Positions 49,546-58,494 of a stretch of 64,000 bases of DNA are shown here, in pieces. The stretch spans positions 1 through 64,000 of the forward strand of contig CAYTOA010000001.1 in the NCBI GenBank assembly GCA_964439265.1, given 5' to 3'. Numbering within the stretch: position 1 is the first letter of the stretch; each line of letters opens with the position of its first letter. The notes under the pieces were generated by a model, which was given only the letters and a program-made list of their open reading frames with translations, was not told the DNA's origin and did no database searches. Position numbers and translations under genes: made by a program. Source of the stretch: JAGVPT01 sp964439265 (GTDB taxonomy: Bacteria; Bacteroidota; Ignavibacteria; UBA10030; UBA8401).

Positions 49546-51138
49546 CTATTTCAGGAGAACCATCGATTTTGTGCGGGCAACTCCTTCATAGAGAAGACGG
49601 TAGAAATAGGTTCCTGAAGCCTTCCTGAGTGATTTCCAAACGGCAACATGGTCTCCGGCAAGAGCATAGTCATCAACCAAAACCTCTATGAGCGATCCCC
49701 TGACATCAAAAATCTCAAGCCTTACATTCCCCGATTTCGGAATGTAATATTGAATCGATGTAGAAGGATTGAAGGGGTTTGGATAATTCTGCGAAATATG
49801 AAAGACGTCAGGTTGGTCGGGCTTTGTCGAGGCGACAGAAGACCAACCAGAATAGTCGTATTGCTCATTAACCATATGATACTGTGGTTCGCCGGCTTTT
49901 TGCAGATACAATGTCCTGATCGACGCTCGCGGAAAATCCTCCAAAGGCGTTAACGTCGCGGATCCGTCCAATTTCCACTCGTACAAAGGAATGCTGTTTG
50001 GGTCGAGGTACTTTGACAGTCCTCGTTCGACCGCAATGTGGAAGAGTCCGAAATTTCCCGGTTCATGACCCGCAAGATATGTCCCGATAATGTCAACATG
50101 CCGAGCATTCTTCCCGAAGATCACCACGTTCGTCATGATATCTCGGCCATAACCATTGTTGTCCGCAGGGCCTGAGACGAAAGGACCTTCCCTGCCGTAA
50201 ACTCCCTCTATAATATTTATGACAGGTTGAAGGACAGAGTTATTGTCCAGACATCGCGCCGTGTGCGTCTCCATCCAAAGACCGCCGCTGGCATCACCTG
50301 GGATATCCCAGCGAGGAATGCCGGACTTCACGTGTTTGTCATGATTGGATTTGATCGTGCTAAATGCGTCCGGGACGACGTGACTCGGGTCGACGCCCGC
50401 CATCGCGGTTCCCCAACCGGTGCAATGTGCCACGTAAGGACGTGCGTTCGTGCCCTGGATATTTTTTGAACAGAGCGTCATCCCCATGGAGTGAGACTTG
50501 AACTTTGCGATGTTCACCAGACAGGAACCGATGGCATTGACTGGGGTGAAATAGGGAATTTTATTGTACCATACTCCGTTCGGGACATCAACCCATTGGA
50601 TGTCTGCGGCTGTAAGTTTATCTATGGTATCGAAAAACTTCAAATCGACTCCAGAGCGCGCAGCAAGGTCACTGTACCACTTTCCGTCCGCTCGCGAGCC
50701 GTCGTAATTGGCTTCACGGATGAACAGGTTCTTTTCGGCCACTCCAAGATTCGTAATGCTGGCCAGCATTCCCTCGACGAAGTAGGGGTCCGTTTGTATC
50801 CCCATCGTTTGTTCGACAGGCGCGATATCCCATGCCCAGGCCGTCATATTCGGCTTAAAAATTATGTCAGTCGTAATCGGATATGCATCGGAAGGGTCTG
50901 GTGTGCTTACGAACAGTGTCGAGCCGAGCTTTTGTCCTACGTCGAGGAGGGCGGAAGTATTCGTTTTTTTATCGACGTTGGTTCTGAGGATGAATACAGC
51001 ATCAGGGTGGGATTGGATAAAATCGTTGAGCGCGAAAAATTCAGACGTTGAGGTTCTCCCTCAGCTTCTGTGGATATTAAGAAATACAGCCCCGCCAGCC
51101 AGTGCAGATGCTTTGATAAATTCTCGTCGGGATACCAT
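49546..51138 (-). pseudogene. DUF362 protein with Tat signal and T9SS C-terminal domain, in-frame TGA
   Basis: The start at 51138 has a strong AAGGAGGAG box and encodes a twin-arginine signal (MVSRREFIKASALAGGAVFL). Codon 26 is TGA (NIHRS-stop-GRTSTSEFF). The same frame then stays open for about 500 codons to 49546, so one gene is interrupted by one stop. The body has DUF362 features ('NLFIREANYDG', 'IPYFTPVNAIGSCLVNIAKFKSHSMGMTLCSKNIQG', 'GPFVSGPADNNGYGRDIMTNVVIFGKNARHVDIIGTYLAGHEPGNFGLFHIAVERG'). The family is thought to include iron-sulfur or nucleic-acid related proteins of unknown role. The C-terminus is a T9SS sorting domain (NYPNPFNPSTSIQYYIP ... SMVLLK). Tat export followed by T9SS sorting is an unusual pairing. 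Confidence 0.75.
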
Positions 51139-51799
51139 ATGATCTCCTCCTTCAGCAGACCGCCGGAAGATAAGGCTCAGCGCGCAGAGATGTCATCCTA
51201 AAAGCGCTATAAAGGATCCTCACCTGATCATACGCCGAAGCTGTCCGCCGGAGAGTTAGGTACGAAGTATTTCGGGCAATGTCAAATGTGGGGGAACAGC
51301 CATTCCAGACTCGTTTTGGCCTTTCGACTCCGCCGCGACGGCTCATCCTGAGCAGACGGAGCGCGTCGAAGGAGACCGCCGCGGCTTCGTTCAAGGTGAA
51401 CATTCTTGTTGGAAGATGCGAGCACCACTAGCAACGCGGGGAGGTATCTTGATTTGATTCATTAGAAGATTTTTGTCAGCTGTTATAATCCGTTCGAGCG
51501 AGGCAATGAGAATCGCGAAAATGATTCAGTGAGAGCTCCTCGCATTTTCGGCGAAACCCAGGCGCAACTAATCGCATGGGCCTTCGTCCTGCTTGCGGTC
51601 ACACGATCAAGCTGTAATGACCTCTGTTCGGCATGCACATTGACGGTTTGATTATTGATGCTTAATGAAATTGATGTTATTCGATGATTTGGAGTAAGTT
51701 GCTCAAAATTGCTTCGCTTGCTATTAATCCTTTTCCGAAGTACCATTGTATATATAGTACAGTAAACAGCTGAATATGACATTATCTCTCGGTGAAACT
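51139..51799. other. Divergent intergenic region
   Basis: Contains a REP-like repeat (51320-51403) and about 390 bp before the DUF3300-like gene. In 51480-51775 nothing specific is recognised apart from an AT-rich stretch with TATATATAGTACAG near 51752, which could be a promoter element. Confidence 0.35.
51320..51403. repeat. REP-like repeat (CCTTCGACTC family), copy 3
   Basis: CCTTTCGACTCCGCCGCGAC, GGCTCATCCTGAGCAGACGG, AGCGCGTCGAAGGAGACCGC, 'cgcggcttcgttcaaggtgaac'. Same modules as 48001-48083. Confidence 0.65.
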
Positions 51800-53551
51800 A
51801 TGAAAACGAACTATTTGATCGGTGTCTTCTGCGCTATTGCGGTAACTCTTGTTCATGTTGAAGCGGCGGCGCAGGATCAGGTGCCAACGCATAAACACTT
51901 GATGAAGGAAGATTCTGCCGCCCTCAACGCTTTGGTGATGTATCCGGACACGATTCGCCTTCATATATTTGAAGCATGCGAGTATCCATCTGCAATCGTA
52001 AGCATCGCAAGCCTGCAGAAAAGTTCCAGCGACGAATTTGTCACGTTGATCGGGACCTATTCCAAGAGCGAGCAGGAGGATTTCTGGGATTTGAGCAGGT
52101 ATCCCGGATTGATTTCAAGGTTGGTGCAGGAAGGCAAAGAATCGGTAGACCATATCACCATAATACTGAAAGACTATCCCGAAGAGATCCATGAAACGGC
52201 GATGAAATACGGGATGGGATATTTTCCCGTTCTTCAGAAGATGGATGGGATTCAGGCAAAAACCGACACTCAGTTCGACCAGATCCTCACAGATTACCCC
52301 CCCGAAACTCAACAGGCGTTGAGAGTTCTCATCCAATATCCTGAGATCATCAACCTTCTGAACGATCACCTTGGCCTCACTGTGCGTGTCGGCGACCGTT
52401 ACCGCCGCAATCCGGAGGGGGTGATACACCGCGCTGATTCTCTCTACCTTGCACAGACGAGACAGAACGCCGAAGATGCGGAGGATTGGAAACAATCCGT
52501 CGAGCAAAATCCGGATGAAGCGGCGGATTTGAAAAGCGCCGCCGATGCCTATGCAACGGAAAACGGATATTCACAGGACGATGTCGACGCTGCGCCGGAC
52601 CCGGACTACGTGAATAATTACACTTGTAATCCTTATCCTTATTGGTTCGGTTATCCCACATGGTATCCGTACAGCTATTGGTATCCGTACCCGTACTGGT
52701 TCGATTGCGGGTTCTACCATGACCGCCGCGGACAGATCATCATCATTGGTCCACCGTCGCGCTATTTTACGGATTGGTATTTTTATTATCCGGACCATCT
52801 GCACCGCTACCCTCATTTGGGCGACGGGTATGTCGATCATTACTACGGACGGCAGAGACCGGGCGCAAATTCTGCCATTGTTCATACATGGGTGCACGAG
52901 CATAAACAATATTTGCCCACCGACTTTGTCACCAACAGGCAGCGAAGGCCCGACATCATAAAACAAGTTGGTTTGTTGGACGTCGATGTCCGAAAGCAGA
53001 ATGGCGGGAAGATGACGAATCCGGCTGTACGCGATCAATACATTCGCGAACATGCATCCAATTTTCCTGAGCTGAATACTCAACCGCGGAAACGGACGGA
53101 GATTGAGGATCGGCAGCCGGTATTGCCCAGTATTATAGAGCAGCCAACAAAACAGCCGCCGATACGAATCTCGATGCCCATCCAGCCGGCGGTTCATTTG
53201 GATCCGAGGGTACCTACAGCCCGGCCGGGGGATCAGCATATTTCTACGCCCGAACCTGCAATTCAGCAGCCGACAAGGACTGTTAATCCGGCTCCGCAAC
53301 CGACGCTTAGGCCTCGGCCTGCCGTATCATCGCCCGGCTATAATTTCAATACCATTCATGCGGCGCAAGAGTATCAGCGGAATATTTGGGAGCAGACTCA
53401 GCCGACCTCGCGCCCGCAGCCCGCTCCGGCACCGCGGGTTCAATCGCAGCCGGTTCAGCGGCCGCAGGTTCAACAGCCGCAGCCCCGTCCTCAAACGCAG
53501 CAGCCGGCGAGGCCAGCACCGTCTGGAGGAACTAGGACAAGAGACAAGTAG
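51800..53551 (+). CDS. Secreted DUF3300-like protein with Tyr/Trp/Pro-rich region and PQ-rich tail
   Basis: 583 residues from the ATG at 51800. Signal peptide MKTNYLIGVFCAIAVTLVHVEAAAQ. Residues ~35-190 resemble the start of DUF3300 proteins ('LNALVMYPDTIRLHIFEACEYPSAIVSIASLQ', with repeated 'YPxxI' units: YPGLISRLVQ, YPEEIHETAMKYG, YPPETQQALRVLIQYPEIINLL). Residues ~285-320 are extremely aromatic (YPYWFGYPTWYPYSYWYPYP, YWFDCG). The C-terminal ~150 residues are Pro/Gln/Arg-rich and disordered. Envelope protein of unknown role. The TAG stop codon is built from the TA target and the first G of a MITE (53551), so the native C-terminus may have been longer or different. Confidence 0.7.
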   Translation: MKTNYLIGVFCAIAVTLVHVEAAAQDQVPTHKHLMKEDSAALNALVMYPDTIRLHIFEACEYPSAIVSIASLQKSSSDEFVTLIGTYSKSEQEDFWDLSRYPGLISRLVQEGKESVDHITIILKDYPEEIHETAMKYGMGYFPVLQKMDGIQAKTDTQFDQILTDYPPETQQALRVLIQYPEIINLLNDHLGLTVRVGDRYRRNPEGVIHRADSLYLAQTRQNAEDAEDWKQSVEQNPDEAADLKSAADAYATENGYSQDDVDAAPDPDYVNNYTCNPYPYWFGYPTWYPYSYWYPYPYWFDCGFYHDRRGQIIIIGPPSRYFTDWYFYYPDHLHRYPHLGDGYVDHYYGRQRPGANSAIVHTWVHEHKQYLPTDFVTNRQRRPDIIKQVGLLDVDVRKQNGGKMTNPAVRDQYIREHASNFPELNTQPRKRTEIEDRQPVLPSIIEQPTKQPPIRISMPIQPAVHLDPRVPTARPGDQHISTPEPAIQQPTRTVNPAPQPTLRPRPAVSSPGYNFNTIHAAQEYQRNIWEQTQPTSRPQPAPAPRVQSQPVQRPQVQQPQPRPQTQQPARPAPSGGTRTRDK

Positions 53552-53711
53552 AAATTGTCTCACAAACATGACACCTTATCCTTCCCTACGGGTCTACGAC
53601 CCGTAGGGTCGTGGACGATGCGCTCACTCCGATCGCTTACTCAGGAGGAACGGGCTATTTGTTCACCATGTCCCAAAGGGTTAGCAAAATTTGATTTTTG
53701 AGAAGCCCCGC
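53551..53711. mobile_element. MITE-like element, copy 4 (at the end of a gene)
   Basis: Left terminus TA-GAAATTGTCTCACAAACATG directly at the stop codon; right part TTTTTGAGAAGCCCCGC-TA. Inner palindrome CCTTCCCTACGGGTCTACGA and CCGTAGGGTCGTGGACGATG as in copy 3, plus GTCCCAAAGGG. Same orientation as copy 3. Confidence 0.7.
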
Positions 53712-53745
53712 TAGGTAATTCGCAAAGCCGTTTAGGAAAGATCGA

Positions 53746-55068
53746 TCAGAACTCGGAATGAATTCGGAAGGCAACGACGTGGACGGGTCCCCGGTCCTTG
53801 TTATATGCCGGGTCCAGGATGAATTGATAGTCAGGAGTAAGATGCAAGTGATAAAGGGGGAGTGAGAGGGAATAAAAGATTTCGGCGATAGCCTCGGGCG
53901 CATAGTTCAGATTTCCATCCCCAATGAGAAACCCGTAACCGCCGGCTTTGAGATATGCGCGGTGGTCGGCGGAGATGCCGTTCGCAAGCAATGCGGCACC
54001 CAAATTGTCTCCGGTACGGTCCCATCCCTTTCCATCGTACACGATAGCAGCGCTGACGGACTGATCGATCTCGGTGAACATCCACGTCTCGTTGTGTCCG
54101 TCGTTCCATCCCGCCCTGAACATCATTCCCACGTTCCCGCATAATTCCTGTTCGATGTTTAATCCCATGCCATATTTGCTCCGCCCGTACGCCCGCGTTG
54201 CGACCACGTCTATCTCTCCCGGAGGGAGTCCTAATGCTTGCTCGTAACTTCCCATGCGTGCCATGGTGTGGAACCCGAGGAGCCGCATTGTTCCAGGATG
54301 GGCGCAGAGAGTGTAGTCGTGTTCCAGTTCAATAGTTTCAGAATGAGCCCTGCTGAGGTTCACGTCCATCACGGATTGGTTCGCTTCTGTCGGGACCATT
54401 GCTGTGGACAATCGCAGCGACCATGGCTGCGTCACATATTCCGCTACAAATCCCCAGGTGTACCCGTGTGTGTTTGCAGGGTAATCCCATGCGCCGTTGG
54501 TCATTAGAGCCCAATTCAAAAACTTTGTGCGCGGGTCGTCGCTGTAACGATTTTTGTCGAAATAGTCGATCATGCTAATTTTTCCTGCAACGATATTAAT
54601 GTAGGCATCGGGCCGCGGTCCCATCAGTTGATTTTCATCATCCTCAACCATTGTCTGGGTATCCGAAAGATCGAACCGCTGCGTCACAAATACCCGCGCA
54701 ATGGTCAACTCCGGCGAAGGATTCCCGATGCGGAACGTTTCACCGTTCGGGAAACCGGCTACGCCCGTCACCCTGCTGAGCCCGCTTCCGCCGGAGAGTT
54801 CCGGATTGACATATGCTTCCGCGTTTTTCCAGAGTCTTCTGCCGATGAAAAATGTAGATGTGAGCGAAGTTTGAGCCGGCTCGCTTGTCTCCAGGCTGTT
54901 CGCACCCGAGTACTTTGCCGTGAAATCGGGGTGGTATTGAATGACGATCGTTTGCTGAAAATGGAAATTCCAAACCTGCGTTAAACTGTCGGAAGATTGT
55001 GCAAACAGGGAGTTAATGAGAAAGAAAAGCGCCGCCGTACTGTGTAAAGTCTTTAGCCTGACATGCAT
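53746..55068 (-). CDS. Carbohydrate-selective porin (OprB family)
   Basis: 440 residues with a signal peptide (HSTAALFFLINSLFAQ). The C-terminal third matches OprB closely: 'DGKGWDRTGDNLGAALLANGISADHRAYLKAGGYGFLIGDGNLNYAPEAIAEIFYSLSLPL', then 'LTPDYQFILDPAYNKDRGPVHVVAFRIHSEF' with a terminal aromatic residue for barrel insertion. The middle includes 'GKISMIDYFDKNRYSDDPRTKFLNWALMTNGAWDYPANTHGYTWG', also typical. OprB proteins are 16-stranded outer-membrane porins for sugars. Single gene; no sugar operon adjacent. Confidence 0.93.
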   Translation of the reverse strand: MHVRLKTLHSTAALFFLINSLFAQSSDSLTQVWNFHFQQTIVIQYHPDFTAKYSGANSLETSEPAQTSLTSTFFIGRRLWKNAEAYVNPELSGGSGLSRVTGVAGFPNGETFRIGNPSPELTIARVFVTQRFDLSDTQTMVEDDENQLMGPRPDAYINIVAGKISMIDYFDKNRYSDDPRTKFLNWALMTNGAWDYPANTHGYTWGFVAEYVTQPWSLRLSTAMVPTEANQSVMDVNLSRAHSETIELEHDYTLCAHPGTMRLLGFHTMARMGSYEQALGLPPGEIDVVATRAYGRSKYGMGLNIEQELCGNVGMMFRAGWNDGHNETWMFTEIDQSVSAAIVYDGKGWDRTGDNLGAALLANGISADHRAYLKAGGYGFLIGDGNLNYAPEAIAEIFYSLSLPLYHLHLTPDYQFILDPAYNKDRGPVHVVAFRIHSEF

Positions 55069-55129
55069 CCTTAAAACCCTTTAGAATTGCTTGGTATGAT
55101 GATCTCCGTTATTATCATCGATCGAAATC

Positions 55130-55999
55130 TCAGGATGGTGTGATCACCCACAGGTTTAGTTTTTGCTTTATCTTTTGCAGAAAACCATCAGGCAAATGCA
55201 ATGCGCGGAGAGAGACGACCGAGGATACCAGATCCAGTTGGTTGAATACCTCCGCCTGAAGTCCCATTCTGTGCAAGAATGAAAAAAGGTGATCTTTGTT
55301 TTCAAAAATGCTTCTGTGCAGCCGCCGCCCTGTCAGCTCTGCAATGGCATCGCGCACCTGGATACGCTGCGCCGATACTTCCGTGTAATTTTCCTTTAGC
55401 GAGAAATCAGGCGTGATCCAGATCCCTCCGAATTGGTCGAGGATCTCCTTGATATTTCCGGCTACCGTTTCCATTTCATTCGTCGTCAGATACGGAAGCA
55501 AACCCTCGTTGACAACGGCAACCGCCTGCTCTTTCTTAAAGTGGCTGATTGCGTCCTGCAGTTGAAACTTGTCGAGCGCGTTGGCCGCTGCTAGACGAAA
55601 GTTGCTGTTTAACGATAGCGAATATTTGTCTTTCAAGGCAGCGGCGAGAACACGTTTTTCTTCCGTCAGACCATCAAGATCGGTCTCGACATACGAGATG
55701 TCGGGATCTTGGGCAAAGGCCAATCCGCGAAAGGAGAGACCGCTGGCTAGTTCAAGGACCTGCTTTATTCCGGACTTGCGTATCATCTCTTCAATACTCT
55801 TATGCCGAATCTCAAATAGCGGCGCGTACCAGCGTATTTCATCCCTGGTAATATCATGAAGGCGGAGAAATGTCTCAATCTTTTCGTTGGCGTTGATAAG
55901 ATGAGCAATATCTTTAGCGAAAGGGATGTCCGTGTACTGCCTCCAATAAGCTACAAACGTAGCGGTCATGCTGACCTTATCGAAATTCTCAGTGCTCAT
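55130..55999 (-). CDS. SAM-dependent methyltransferase, LCMT (leucine carboxyl methyltransferase) type
   Basis: 289 residues from the ATG at 55999 (MSTENFDKVSMTATFVAYWRQYTD), cytoplasmic. 'VLELASGLSFRGLAFAQDPDISYVETDLDGLTEEKR' contains the glycine-rich SAM motif and the acidic strand-2 end of LCMT family proteins. 'QAVAVVNEGLLPYLTTNEMETVAGNIKEIL' matches the family's 'v.EGll.YL....'. The N-terminal 'MTATFVAYWRQYTDIPFAKDI' fits the family lid ('TA...A..R'). The family includes PPM1-type and many bacterial natural-product methyltransferases; the substrate here is unknown. Confidence 0.82.
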   Translation of the reverse strand: MSTENFDKVSMTATFVAYWRQYTDIPFAKDIAHLINANEKIETFLRLHDITRDEIRWYAPLFEIRHKSIEEMIRKSGIKQVLELASGLSFRGLAFAQDPDISYVETDLDGLTEEKRVLAAALKDKYSLSLNSNFRLAAANALDKFQLQDAISHFKKEQAVAVVNEGLLPYLTTNEMETVAGNIKEILDQFGGIWITPDFSLKENYTEVSAQRIQVRDAIAELTGRRLHRSIFENKDHLFSFLHRMGLQAEVFNQLDLVSSVVSLRALHLPDGFLQKIKQKLNLWVITPS

Positions 56000-56414
56000 G
56001 CTTTTCACGATGTGCAAAGGCCCGATTACCTGCTGCAAAAAAAGTTAGATGTCGTTTGAAGGCATCGCTCCATTGGTCGTCGGCGTGAGTAATTAGCGTC
56101 CTTCCGCCGCGCAACTGAAAGATCTACTGTCAACGTTATTTGGGTTCGTAATGGATTACAGGCTATATTAAATGTAGTCGGTAGGACGGGAATAATCAAT
56201 ACAGAGTGTAGTTCCCTAATTTCAAGAATGGTTACTAAAGATGTCCCCAGAATGACAATCCTCACGTCTCCTACATGTCCGCCGAAATTAGGGCACCACT
56301 AGACAAAGTTAATTTCGCTTGATTTTGGAGACCTGCTATGCTTACCTTGGTTAGGAATATTCCGCAGCGATAGTTTTCATCAAACGAAAATGACCGCACA
56401 GTAAGAAAGAAGAA
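56000..56414. other. Divergent intergenic region
   Basis: About 415 bp between the divergent methyltransferase and DUF4380 genes. No repeat of the families described here and no gene recognised. Confidence 0.4.
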
Positions 56415-57998
56415 ATGCGAAAAACATATATCCTCCTGGCGTCTTTGCATTATATCCTCCTGCAAGCGCAAGATTCAAACCTCACACTTCAATCTATTTC
56501 CAATTACAAAGCATGGGGTTGGGATGCGGTCGTCATGCAGAACGGTCTCATCATAATTGCAACTGAGCCGGCCATCGGCGGTCGCGTGATGCAGTACGAT
56601 TTGGGGAATTTTCCCTCCATTCTTGTTAACTCGAGCCTGTTCGATACGACCTTCACTCCCGCGAAGAACGGCAATTGGTATAACTTTGGAGGATACAAGA
56701 CCTGGCCCGCGCCTCAAAGCGCATGGAGTCAAGGAGGGTGGCCTCCTCCTCCTACGCTTGATTATGGAGCGTACACAATAGATGATACTTCCAGGACAAA
56801 AGATTCAGTCAGCGTTGCTATCTCGAGCTCGACGGAACAGTGGTATGCACCCGGCATTAAATTCAAACGCAAGGCGACAATGTACCCAGGGACAAGCCGG
56901 GTGAGAATGGATGAGACGATTATTAATGAAGGGACGACAGCGGTGAATTGGAGCATGTGGAGTATAACACAGTCGATCGTCAACCATCCCGGCAAAACAG
57001 ATTACCAGAATTACTGGGCCTATTTTCCTGTCAATCCCAACAGTCATTATGGACAAAGCGGCGTCTCTCCTCAGGGGAATTCAAGTTCCTGGAAAGGCGA
57101 AGTTGCTCCGGGCATATACGGCGTTCAATTTTATCCGGACAATCAAAAGATCTTCGCTGACCCCGATAAAGGTTGGATCGCCTATGCCGATCGTTCGGAT
57201 ACGGCTGTCTTCGCAAAAACTTTTCCAATCTTTGAAGACGCTCAGTATCCGGACAACGGAGCACGCGTTTCAGTATATGTCAGCGGGAACGGCCCCCCGC
57301 CGTACATGGAGATTGAAGTGAAAGGTCCGATGGTTGAACTTGCTGCCAACGGGGGGGAATATGATTTTACTGAAAATTGGTGGGCTGCGAAAGTTCGGGA
57401 TCCAATAGTGGACGTGGATTCTGTCGGCGCGATTGCCGAACGATTAGCCTATGATCCTATCGCGCAAACCTTGTCTGCCGTTTACGGCGTATTCTATAGC
57501 GGCACTGCAAAAGCAGTCTTCACCGATGCGAAGGGAGAGATTCTGTATGAGGGGGTGCCGCATTTTGTCACGCCCCTTTCGGAATTTTTATTCCAGGAAA
57601 ATCTTGCGATTCCTAACGGCGCGGCGACTGTACAAATCCGTGTCTATAACAACGCCGATGAATTGGTTGGTGTTCTTGATACTGCGGCTGTTTCTCACCT
57701 CACTGCGGTCGCTGCAAAATCTCCTGCGGCGATCTCATCCTTTTACCTGTTGCCGAACTATCCCAATCCTTTTAATGGCGGGACGGTGCTGACGTTCTTC
57801 TGTCCGCGATCTGCGCAAGGGTCTCTAAGAATCTATAATCTCCTTGGAAAAGAAATTGCCACGCTGCAAACAGGCGCGTTGAGCGTGGGTGAGCACCGCT
57901 ACGTCTGGAAACCTGAAAATATGGCCAGCGGCGTTTATATTGCCAGGCTGGAAGTTGTGGGGGTCCGACAGATTCAAAAATTGATCTATATTCGTTGA
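56415..57998 (+). CDS. Secreted DUF4380-like protein with T9SS C-terminal domain
   Basis: 527 residues. Signal peptide MRKTYILLASLHYILLQAQ. The N-terminal ~290 residues look like DUF4380, a galactose-mutarotase-like beta-sandwich: 'MQNGLIIIATEPAIGGRVMQYDLGNFPSILVN', 'NWYNFGGYKTWPAPQSAWSQGGWPPPPTLDYGAYTI', 'RVRMDETIINEGTTAVNWSMWSITQ', 'GWIAYADRSDTAVFAKTFPIFEDAQYPDNGARVSVYVSG', 'MEIEVKGPMVELAANGGEYDFTENWWAAKV'. The C-terminal ~90 residues form a T9SS domain (NYPNPFNGGTVLTF, LRIYNLLGKEIATLQTG, ASGVYIARLEV, QKLIYIR). Probably a cell-surface carbohydrate-binding or -modifying protein. Confidence 0.82.
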   Translation: MRKTYILLASLHYILLQAQDSNLTLQSISNYKAWGWDAVVMQNGLIIIATEPAIGGRVMQYDLGNFPSILVNSSLFDTTFTPAKNGNWYNFGGYKTWPAPQSAWSQGGWPPPPTLDYGAYTIDDTSRTKDSVSVAISSSTEQWYAPGIKFKRKATMYPGTSRVRMDETIINEGTTAVNWSMWSITQSIVNHPGKTDYQNYWAYFPVNPNSHYGQSGVSPQGNSSSWKGEVAPGIYGVQFYPDNQKIFADPDKGWIAYADRSDTAVFAKTFPIFEDAQYPDNGARVSVYVSGNGPPPYMEIEVKGPMVELAANGGEYDFTENWWAAKVRDPIVDVDSVGAIAERLAYDPIAQTLSAVYGVFYSGTAKAVFTDAKGEILYEGVPHFVTPLSEFLFQENLAIPNGAATVQIRVYNNADELVGVLDTAAVSHLTAVAAKSPAAISSFYLLPNYPNPFNGGTVLTFFCPRSAQGSLRIYNLLGKEIATLQTGALSVGEHRYVWKPENMASGVYIARLEVVGVRQIQKLIYIR

Positions 57999-58157
57999 AG
58001 GACAATCTTCCCATATTCTGATCTCCTGCGTGGTTGTCGGCGCTATGATCCTTCTGAATTGGCAGCACCAATGCTCTATGCCCTCCGATCCGATCCCCGT
58101 ATCGCACGGGATAATCTCGTAATCCAAGGAACTTATCGCCATTCCTGACCTGTTAAA

Positions 58158-58177
58158 ATATAAGTACATACTTATAT
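58158..58177. promoter_or_regulatory. Perfect palindrome, probable ArsR-type operator
   Basis: ATATAAGTACATACTTATAT: two 9-bp arms with a 2-bp centre, ending 14 bp before the ATG of the regulator gene. The ATA..N..TAT-rich symmetry and position over the expected promoter fit autoregulation by an ArsR/SmtB-type dimer. Confidence 0.7.
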
Positions 58178-58191
58178 GCAAATATCATTGT

Positions 58192-58488
58192 ATGACCGAT
58201 CTGTGCAAAGAAATCAATGAGTTTGGCAAAGGGATCGGAAACAAGAGCCGTTATCGGATCCTCGAATCTCTTATCAAAGGCCGGAAAACAGTCGGCGAAC
58301 TCGTTCGGATCGTTGAGCTTTCACAGCCTGCCGTCTCGCAGCATTTGAAAACGCTCAAAGGCAGCGGTCTCGTCGTCGACGAGCGCCGCGGCCAGGAGGT
58401 GTACTATTCTGTCAACGCTGAATATCTGCTCGGCCTTCTTAAAAACTTGTCGGACCGTTTGAAAAACAGAAAATCGCAAAGACATTGA
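58192..58488 (+). CDS. ArsR-family transcriptional regulator
   Basis: 98 residues. Winged helix-turn-helix of the ArsR/SmtB type: 'GNKSRYRILESLIKGRKTVGELVRIVELSQPAVSQHLKTLKGSGLVVDERRGQEVYYSVN' (about 17-76). The recognition helix is QPAVSQHLKTLK and the wing ERRGQEVYYS. The metal motif ELCVCDL of ArsR proper is absent (region reads TVGELVRIVELS), so it is more likely a non-metal or redox-type member. It sits 6 bp upstream of the FMN-reductase gene and has a palindromic operator in front, so it probably controls itself and that gene. Confidence 0.9.
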   Translation: MTDLCKEINEFGKGIGNKSRYRILESLIKGRKTVGELVRIVELSQPAVSQHLKTLKGSGLVVDERRGQEVYYSVNAEYLLGLLKNLSDRLKNRKSQRH

Positions 58489-58494
58489 TACATC

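Noticed and set aside
51055..51070. Selenocysteine or recoding at the in-frame TGA
   Set aside because: The stop lies just after a Tat signal, where no redox-active residue is expected, and no structured element was recognised downstream; a nonsense mutation or base error is simpler.
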